Positions 58,757-64,000 of a DNA stretch of 64,000 nt are shown one piece after another. The position numbers were made by a program, and so were the translations under genes. The DNA comes from Flavobacterium tyrosinilyticum. Lineage in GTDB: Bacteria > Bacteroidota > Bacteroidia > Flavobacteriales > Flavobacteriaceae. A model generated the notes under the pieces. It was not told the DNA's origin, ran no database searches, and saw only the letters and a program-made list of their open reading frames with translations. Numbering within the stretch: position 1 is the first letter of the stretch; every line of letters begins with the position of its first letter. Location: assembly GCF_023656565.1 (NCBI RefSeq), contig NZ_JAMOKG010000001.1:254456-318455 (forward strand). The letters run 5' to 3'.

Positions 58757-60037
58757 TTAAAATTGCTCAACCTCTGTAGAATGTTCCATTGCGGTTATTG
58801 CTGATTTTCCTAACATTACTGTGTTCTGAACGGCATCGAAATACGAAGTTCCCACAAAAGCCTGATGTTTTACCGCTCTGAATCCGTTTTTCTGTAAAGC
58901 GAATTCGCGTTCCTGCAATTCAGAATATCCTGCCATTCCTCGCTCTTTATAAGCTCTTGACAATTCGAACATACTCGTATTTAAAGCGTGGAATCCTGCT
59001 AAAGTGATGAACTGGAAACTATATCCCATTGCTGCCAAATCTTCTCTGAATGTTTCCATTTCGGCTACTGATAATTTTGCTGCCCAATTGAAAGACGGTG
59101 AGCAATTGTAAGCCAGCATTTTATCTGGAAATTCTTTTTTCATTGCTTTTGCAAATTTTCTTGCATAATCCAAATCGGGATTACTGGTTTCCATCCAAAT
59201 TAAATCTGCATAAGGCGCGTAGCTCAAACCTCTTGCAATTCCCTGCTCTATCCCGTTATTTACATAAAAGAAACCTTCAGGCGTTTTCTCACCCGTTAAA
59301 AACTTTCTGTCTCTTGGATCTGCATCGCTCGTTAATAAATTAGCTGCATCAGCATCTGTTCTTGCCACAATTAAAGTTGAAACGCCCATAACATCTGAAG
59401 CCAGTCGTGCTGCAATTAGTTTATTGATCGCTTCCTGAGTTGGCACCAAAACCTTTCCACCAAGGTGTCCACACTTTTTAGCAGAACTCAGCTGATCTTC
59501 AAAATGAACTCCAGAAGCTCCCGCTTCAATCATAGATTTCATCAATTCGAAAGCATTTAAGTTTCCTCCAAAACCTGCTTCAGCATCAGCTACAATTGGA
59601 ACTAAATAATCTTTTTTATCTTCAATATTATTTACTGTTTGAATTTGATCGGCACGCAATAAAGCATTGTTGATCTTTTTTACCACCATTGGAACGCTGT
59701 TTACAGGATAAAGCGACTGATCTGGATACATTTCTCCCGCCAGATTTGCATCAGCAGCAACCTGCCATCCACTTAAATAAATCGCTTCTAAACCCGCATC
59801 GACTTCCTGAATTGCCTGATTTCCAGTCAACGCCCCCAAACCCGCAACATAATCCTGACTTTTTAACTTTCGCCATAATTTTTCTGCACCCATTTTCGCA
59901 ATAGAATGCTCAATTTTATAAGACCCCTGAAGCGTTACTACTTCGCTTGCGGTGTAAGGACGCTCAACACCTTTCCATCTCGGGTTTGTAATCCAATCGT
60001 TAATCAATTCCTGAATTCTGTCTTCTGTTGTTTTCAT
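58757..60037 (-). CDS. aceA: Isocitrate lyase
   Basis: 426-residue glyoxylate-shunt enzyme splitting isocitrate to glyoxylate and succinate. The catalytic signature is [13 protein letters not shown] with nucleophile Cys189; other blocks are [28 protein letters not shown] and YNCSPSFNW. Full length and all key residues present. It is the second gene after aceB on the minus strand; a 20-bp inverted repeat (60122-60260) separates them. Confidence 0.96.
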   Translation of the reverse strand: MKTTEDRIQELINDWITNPRWKGVERPYTASEVVTLQGSYKIEHSIAKMGAEKLWRKLKSQDYVAGLGALTGNQAIQEVDAGLEAIYLSGWQVAADANLAGEMYPDQSLYPVNSVPMVVKKINNALLRADQIQTVNNIEDKKDYLVPIVADAEAGFGGNLNAFELMKSMIEAGASGVHFEDQLSSAKKCGHLGGKVLVPTQEAINKLIAARLASDVMGVSTLIVARTDADAANLLTSDADPRDRKFLTGEKTPEGFFYVNNGIEQGIARGLSYAPYADLIWMETSNPDLDYARKFAKAMKKEFPDKMLAYNCSPSFNWAAKLSVAEMETFREDLAAMGYSFQFITLAGFHALNTSMFELSRAYKERGMAGYSELQEREFALQKNGFRAVKHQAFVGTSYFDAVQNTVMLGKSAITAMEHSTEVEQF

Positions 60038-60121
60038 AATATAGTTTAGTTAAAGTGGTTCGTAAGTATATAGTGTTCAGTTTACAGTTAAAAATGCTCA
60101 GTTTTCACTGGACTTATTTTT

Positions 60122-60260
60122 TTAAACACATAGAAACATAGTTATCCTTTGTGGTTAAAGGCGTTTCACTTGTTTCAACAAACATAGCTATGTGTGAAAA
60201 ACTAGTTTTTTTCTTTTATCTTTTAATTAAAATCTAAAATCTATGTTTCTATGTGTTTAA
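60122..60260. repeat. ACATAGAAACATAG inverted repeat between aceB and aceA
   Basis: Perfect 20-bp arms TTAAACACATAGAAACATAG (60122-60141) and CTATGTTTCTATGTGTTTAA (60241-60260). The inner part holds another palindrome, ACATAGCTATGT. The hairpin could attenuate read-through from aceB into aceA or stabilise the aceB 3' end. Confidence 0.8.
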
Positions 60261-60265
60261 ATAAA

Positions 60266-61867
60266 TCATAAATATTTGTAACACGGAATCGTCAAGAAAT
60301 CAACGAAATCAGAGTTTACAACTAATCTTTCCAATACTTTTTCAGCCAATGGAAATTGTTGTTTTTCATGATTTTCTTCGCCTAATTCCTCTTTGATTTT
60401 ACTGAATTCATCTAAAGCTAATTCATGATAATAAGCCAAATCTAATTTTCGGCCGTTATCCAAAAGCACTTTATTCTGAAGCCATTGCCACAATTGCGAT
60501 CTTGAAATTTCGGCCGTTGCGGCATCTTCCATCAAATTATGCAATGCGGCAGCGCCTTGTCCGTTCAGCCAGGAAGCCAAATACAAAACTCCAACATTGA
60601 TATTTTTTCGAACACCATTTTCAGTGATGATTCCAATTGGTGGTTCAATCAAATCGGCTTCTGTAATTTTTCGATGTTCTCTTTTTATATGAATCTGATT
60701 TGGAGTTGGCATTCCTTTATCAAAAATCTCTTTTGCAACCGCAACCAAATCGGGATGCGCTACCCAAGTTCCGTCATGACCATTTCGAACTTCACGCTCT
60801 TTGTCGGTTTTTACTTTTGCGAAAGCAACTGCATTGGCTTCTTCATTGTTTCGAATCGGAATCTGTGCTGCCATTCCGCCAATCGCATGAATTCCTCTTT
60901 TATGACATCTCTGAATTACCAGATTTGAATAGGCATTCATAAAAGGCGAAGTCATATTTACCTGATCGCGATCTGGAACAATGAATTTTGGATTTTTTCT
61001 AAACTTCTTGATGTATGAGAAAATATAATCCCAACGTCCACAATTCAAGCCAACAATATGCTCTTTCAATTCGTGAATAATTTCATCCAGCTGAAAACTT
61101 GCCGTTATGGTTTCAATTAAAACCGTCACTTTTATCGTTCCTCTTTTCAGTTTCAAATAATCCTCAGTAAAATCAATTACATTATTCCACCAGCGCGCTT
61201 CCAGATAATGTTCTAATTTCGGAATGTAGAAATAGGGTCCAGAATTATTTTCTAAAAGTCGTTTATGATTATGAAAAACATACAGTCCAAAATCTACCAA
61301 AGAACCCGAAACTTCTTTTCCTTCAATTAAAACATGCTTTTCTGGCAAATGCAAACCTCTTGGGCGAACAATTAACGTTGCAGTTTTTTCATTCAAGTGA
61401 TACGATTTCTGTTTAACCAAATCAGTAAACGTAATTGTTTTTTTTACTGCATCAATTAAATTCACTTGCCCATCCATAAGGTTTTGCCAAGTTGGCGAAG
61501 TACTGTCTTCAAAATCAGCCATAAACGTTTTGGCGCCAGAATTCAAAGCATTGATAATCATTTTACGGTCAACTGGACCAGTAATTTCTACTCTTCGATC
61601 CAGTAAATCCTTAGGAATTTCTCCAGCTGTCCAATTACTTTCTCTGATGCTTTTTGTTTCAGGAGTAAAAACGGGCATGATTCCCTGATCAAAAGTGACT
61701 TGTTTCTGTTCTCTCTGTAAAAGCAATAATTTTCTTTGCGATTCGAATTTTCTGTGCAATTCGATAATAAACGTAGTCGCTTCTTCTGTCCAGATTTTTG
61801 GATAAGCAAGCTTTTTGTCGGCTAGGAATTCTATAGCCATTTCAGTAATCTCTAATTGGTTTTTCAT
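60266..61867 (-). CDS. aceB: Malate synthase A
   Basis: 533 residues; condenses glyoxylate with acetyl-CoA to malate. Isoform A length. Signatures: FMADFEDSTSPTWQNL, LIVRPRGLHLPEKH, GTIKVTVLIETITASFQ, GLNCGRWDYIFSYIK and WLNGQGAAALHNLMEDAATAEISR (in part, GQGAAALHNLMEDAATAEIS). First gene of the aceB-aceA unit, divergent from the ScfR/RamB-type regulator at 62078. The start ATG 61867 is kept; an ATG nine codons later is possible. Confidence 0.96.
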   Translation of the reverse strand: MKNQLEITEMAIEFLADKKLAYPKIWTEEATTFIIELHRKFESQRKLLLLQREQKQVTFDQGIMPVFTPETKSIRESNWTAGEIPKDLLDRRVEITGPVDRKMIINALNSGAKTFMADFEDSTSPTWQNLMDGQVNLIDAVKKTITFTDLVKQKSYHLNEKTATLIVRPRGLHLPEKHVLIEGKEVSGSLVDFGLYVFHNHKRLLENNSGPYFYIPKLEHYLEARWWNNVIDFTEDYLKLKRGTIKVTVLIETITASFQLDEIIHELKEHIVGLNCGRWDYIFSYIKKFRKNPKFIVPDRDQVNMTSPFMNAYSNLVIQRCHKRGIHAIGGMAAQIPIRNNEEANAVAFAKVKTDKEREVRNGHDGTWVAHPDLVAVAKEIFDKGMPTPNQIHIKREHRKITEADLIEPPIGIITENGVRKNINVGVLYLASWLNGQGAAALHNLMEDAATAEISRSQLWQWLQNKVLLDNGRKLDLAYYHELALDEFSKIKEELGEENHEKQQFPLAEKVLERLVVNSDFVDFLTIPCYKYL

Positions 61868-62009
61868 AGCTGCAGATTTTAATTTTTAATTTGACTAAAC
61901 AGATTTTCTATTTAATCCTTTTCATCGTATCAAAACAACTCAATCATAACTAATTCATAATTAACAAGTTTCAACGATACAATGTTATAAAAAAGTTTTT
62001 TACAAAACA

Positions 62010-62023
62010 AGCGAACGTTCGCT
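62010..62023. promoter_or_regulatory. Perfect 14-base palindrome in the aceB-regulator intergenic region
   Basis: AGCGAACGTTCGCT, centred between the divergent aceB and regulator genes, 143 bases before the aceB start and 55 before the regulator start. It is the only perfect GC-rich palindrome in this gap and the best candidate operator for the divergent regulator. Confidence 0.5.
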
Positions 62024-62065
62024 AAATTTTAAAAATATTTTTTTGGCGATTATTTTTAGATTACT

Positions 62066-62073
62066 TACATTTG
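62066..62073 (+). promoter_or_regulatory. Putative -7 element (TACATTTG) nearly touching the regulator start
   Basis: Perfect TAnnTTTG only 4 bases before ATG 62078. Initiation would be at or next to the A of the ATG, so the mRNA would be leaderless unless translation begins further in at 62123. Confidence 0.45.
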
Positions 62074-62077
62074 GATT

Positions 62078-63559
62078 ATGGATATCGAAAAAGACTATAT
62101 AAAGCTGATTTTTGGGCTAAAAATGAAACAAGTTCGTACGCAAAAAAACTTGTCTCTTTTTGGCTTAGCCAAACTGACCAATCTTTCAAAATCGTACTTG
62201 AACGAAATTGAAAAGGGAAAAAAATATCCAAAAACAGATAAAATTCTGCTTCTCTGTGAGCATTTGGATGTGAATTACGACCAAATGGTGTCTTTAAAAC
62301 TCGACAACAACCTCGCTCCTATTGGCGAAATCTTGAAATCAGGAATTTTAAAAGAGATTCCGCTCGAGCTTTTCGGGATCCAGGAAGCGGATTTAATTGA
62401 TATTATTGCCAATGCTCCAGCAAAAGTCAATGCGTTTATTAGTACAATAATCGAAATCGCGCAACACTATAATTTAAGCCGCGAAAGTTTCTTTTTAGCC
62501 GCTTTGCGTTCGTATCAGGAAGCGCACAGTAATTATTTTGAGGACTTAGAAGAAAAAGTAATTGCATTTTCAAAGTCGTTTCAAATTAATCTGGATTCTA
62601 AAATCAGCGTTGAAGAATTGGAAGCGATTTTAAAAGAGGAATACGAATACAACATTAAAGAAATCGCTTTTACAGATCAGGAAGCTTTGGGCGATTTGCG
62701 CTCGATTTATGTTCCAAAAAGTAAAACTTTATTGCTTTCAACCGAATTAGATTCTCCGCAGAAAGCATTTATTTTAGCCAAAGAAATAGCTTATAATTAT
62801 CTAAAAATATCCGATCGATTACTGACTTTCAGCTGGATTAAGTTTGAAAATTTCGATCAGGTTTTGCACAACTTTTATGCTTCTTATTTTGCCGGCGCTT
62901 TATTATTGCCGAGAAAATTGGTTGTCGAGAAAATCAATTCTTTTTTGGAAAATGAAAATCCAAAACCCGAAGAATTTGTTCAATTAATTGAAAGCTTTGA
63001 AGTTTCGCCAGAATCGTTTTATCAGCGATTGACCAATTTATTACCAAAAGATTTTCAGCTAAAAAACTTGTTCTTTTTAAGATTATCACATAAAATCAAT
63101 TCTGATTTTTACCAGATCAATAAAGAGTTGCACATTACACATCAGCAGGAACCGCACGCTAATGAAACCAACGAACATTATTGCAGAAGATGGGTTTCGA
63201 TAAAAACAATTGACGAAGCGATCAGACAAAACAAATCTCATTTTTTTGATGCACAAATATCGAGTTATGCGAATAGCGGAAACGAATATCTGGTTTTTTC
63301 ATCGGCTACAAAAGATCCTTTCTTGCATGATACCATCCGAAGTATTTCTGTTGGAATTTTGATCAATCCAGCCATGAAAAAGAAATTCAAATTCATCGAC
63401 GGAAAACCTTTGGTGAAACGAATTGTTGGTGTAACTTGTGAGACTTGCGCTGTCAAAGATTGCTTAGAAAGAGTTGCCCCACCAATTGTTTTAGAAAGAA
63501 AAAAACGCCACGAGAATACAGATGCTGTTGTACAGCAATTTATGAATCAATATAGTTAG
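62078..63559 (+). CDS. XRE-family regulator of the RamB/ScfR type (HTH + IrrE-like + DUF2083)
   Basis: 493 residues. N-terminal XRE helix-turn-helix (about 8-65: LSLFGLAKLTNLSKSYLNEIEKG), a middle IrrE/ImmA-like region (about 200-330) in which the protease HExxH is replaced by KEIAYNYL, and a C-terminal DUF2083-type domain ending in a Cys cluster, GVTCETCAVKDCLERVAPP. RamB and ScfR proteins with this architecture control acetate and glyoxylate-shunt or short-chain acyl metabolism, and this gene is divergent from aceB-aceA. It likely senses an acyl-CoA and may use the cysteines to bind metal. The target site may be the palindrome at 62010-62023. Confidence 0.9.
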   Translation: MDIEKDYIKLIFGLKMKQVRTQKNLSLFGLAKLTNLSKSYLNEIEKGKKYPKTDKILLLCEHLDVNYDQMVSLKLDNNLAPIGEILKSGILKEIPLELFGIQEADLIDIIANAPAKVNAFISTIIEIAQHYNLSRESFFLAALRSYQEAHSNYFEDLEEKVIAFSKSFQINLDSKISVEELEAILKEEYEYNIKEIAFTDQEALGDLRSIYVPKSKTLLLSTELDSPQKAFILAKEIAYNYLKISDRLLTFSWIKFENFDQVLHNFYASYFAGALLLPRKLVVEKINSFLENENPKPEEFVQLIESFEVSPESFYQRLTNLLPKDFQLKNLFFLRLSHKINSDFYQINKELHITHQQEPHANETNEHYCRRWVSIKTIDEAIRQNKSHFFDAQISSYANSGNEYLVFSSATKDPFLHDTIRSISVGILINPAMKKKFKFIDGKPLVKRIVGVTCETCAVKDCLERVAPPIVLERKKRHENTDAVVQQFMNQYS

Positions 63560-63565
63560 AATGCC

Positions 63566-63925
63566 ATGAAATATTTTGCTTTACTCATCACGCTGCTTTT
63601 CATTAACTTCAATCAGAAAACAGATAAACTTACTGGCCGATACAATTATTTGATTGAAGACGATAATGCTTATATCCTAAAAGATAAAATTACTTTTAAG
63701 GACAGCATTTTTGCTTTTGATAACAAATATTTGCCGAAAGGAAAAGTTTCTTATGGCAATGTAATACTATTGGATAATTTCATTAATACCGATTTGATTA
63801 TCAGTATTCCAAAGGATCAAATCGAAAAAGATACTATTCCTTTTTTTATGCATGATAAGAAACATCGTGCTATGAATTATCTTGATGTAGTAGTTGGAAA
63901 AGGGAAATTGGTTCGGATTAAGTAG
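63566..63925 (+). CDS. Hypothetical secreted protein
   Basis: 119 residues with an N-terminal hydrophobic signal (MKYFALLITLLFINFN). The mature part is short and beta-rich with KLTGRYNYLIEDDNAYILKD near its start; no family recognised. It follows the ScfR-type regulator by 6 bases on the same strand, so the two are likely co-transcribed. Confidence 0.65.
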   Translation: MKYFALLITLLFINFNQKTDKLTGRYNYLIEDDNAYILKDKITFKDSIFAFDNKYLPKGKVSYGNVILLDNFINTDLIISIPKDQIEKDTIPFFMHDKKHRAMNYLDVVVGKGKLVRIK

Positions 63926-63934
63926 TTTTTAATA

Positions 63935-64000
63935 ATCTCGCAAAGACGCTAAGTCGCAAAGATTATTTTTCTTTGAGTGCAATTGTTCAACGCAATCTTG
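63935..64000. repeat. CGCAAAG-type repeat, left arm at the window edge
   Basis: CTCGCAAAGACGCTAAGTCG and CAAAGATTATTTTTCTTTG match the left arm at 37933-37957 with small changes; its partner arm would lie past the edge. Confidence 0.6.

Noticed and set aside
60539..60942. Open frames antisense to aceB
   Set aside because: They lie wholly inside the malate synthase gene and lack a signal or domain; typical shadow frames.
62760..62800. Active metalloprotease site in the ScfR/RamB-type regulator
   Set aside because: The position where HExxH would be reads KEIAYNYL, so proteolysis is unlikely.

Overview
The window is AT-rich chromosomal DNA of a Flavobacterium-type member of the Bacteroidota (genus inferred, not proven). 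Evidence: the gliding genes gldB and gldC, the mraZ-rsmH-ftsL-ftsI order, promoters of the Bacteroidota TAnnTTTG class rather than E. coli type, no consistent Shine-Dalgarno sequences, and many secreted proteins whose signal peptides end in 'AQ' or 'GQ'. I see no insertion sequence, prophage, CRISPR array, rRNA operon or replication origin. Most genes are core or common accessory genes, so any novelty lies mainly in regulation, repeats and a few uncharacterised families.

Layout. 1-3.3 kb (minus): start of the division/cell-wall cluster (mraZ, rsmH, ftsL-like, ftsI cut by the window edge), with a MraZ-type operator array in front. 3.6-8.8 kb: alpha/beta hydrolase and engB, then gldB-gldC facing nadE and a LuxR-type response regulator. 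8.9-14.7 kb (minus): dnaG with a zinc finger that has lost its metal ligands, an ECF sigma factor with a putative membrane anti-sigma factor and a barrel protein, and a polyprenyl diphosphate synthase. 14.9-21.3 kb: a lipoprotein, rlmN, and a YceI / YceI-porin-YceI cluster whose two promoters share an FNR/Crp-like palindrome at about -41.5. 21.4-24.2 kb: O-methyltransferase, a PhyH-family dioxygenase bracketed by repeats, PAP2 phosphatase, tatA. 24.3-29.4 kb (minus): M1 peptidase, a DUF6702-like protein and three tandem carboxypeptidase-regulatory-like secreted proteins, two of them with non-ATG starts.

29.5-41.7 kb: pepE, two identical tRNA-Gly(TCC) genes, a GNAT enzyme, two convergent L,D-transpeptidases, a DUF5916 barrel protein, gpmI, a DUF445 membrane protein, map, a GxxExxY protein and a methyltransferase. 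41.8-54.4 kb: SNF2 helicase, DUF5103 protein, apaG, pruA, rsmG, fatty-acid desaturase, aminotransferase and several small unknown or stress genes. 54.5-58.7 kb: U32 peptidase, purT, a DUF6370-like protein and a Crp/Fnr regulator. 58.8-63.6 kb: the glyoxylate shunt (aceB, aceA) facing a RamB/ScfR-type regulator.

Working together: aceA, aceB and the divergent regulator form a carbon-utilisation unit. The sigma/anti-sigma/barrel genes look like an envelope-stress module. The YceI-porin cluster looks like a lipid-carrier and outer-membrane unit under a Crp/Fnr-family activator. Gene ends repeatedly carry long inverted repeats built from short words (CGCAAAG, CACAGAG, CTAAGATTCTGAG, ACATAGAAACATAG), which are this genome's most distinctive non-coding feature.
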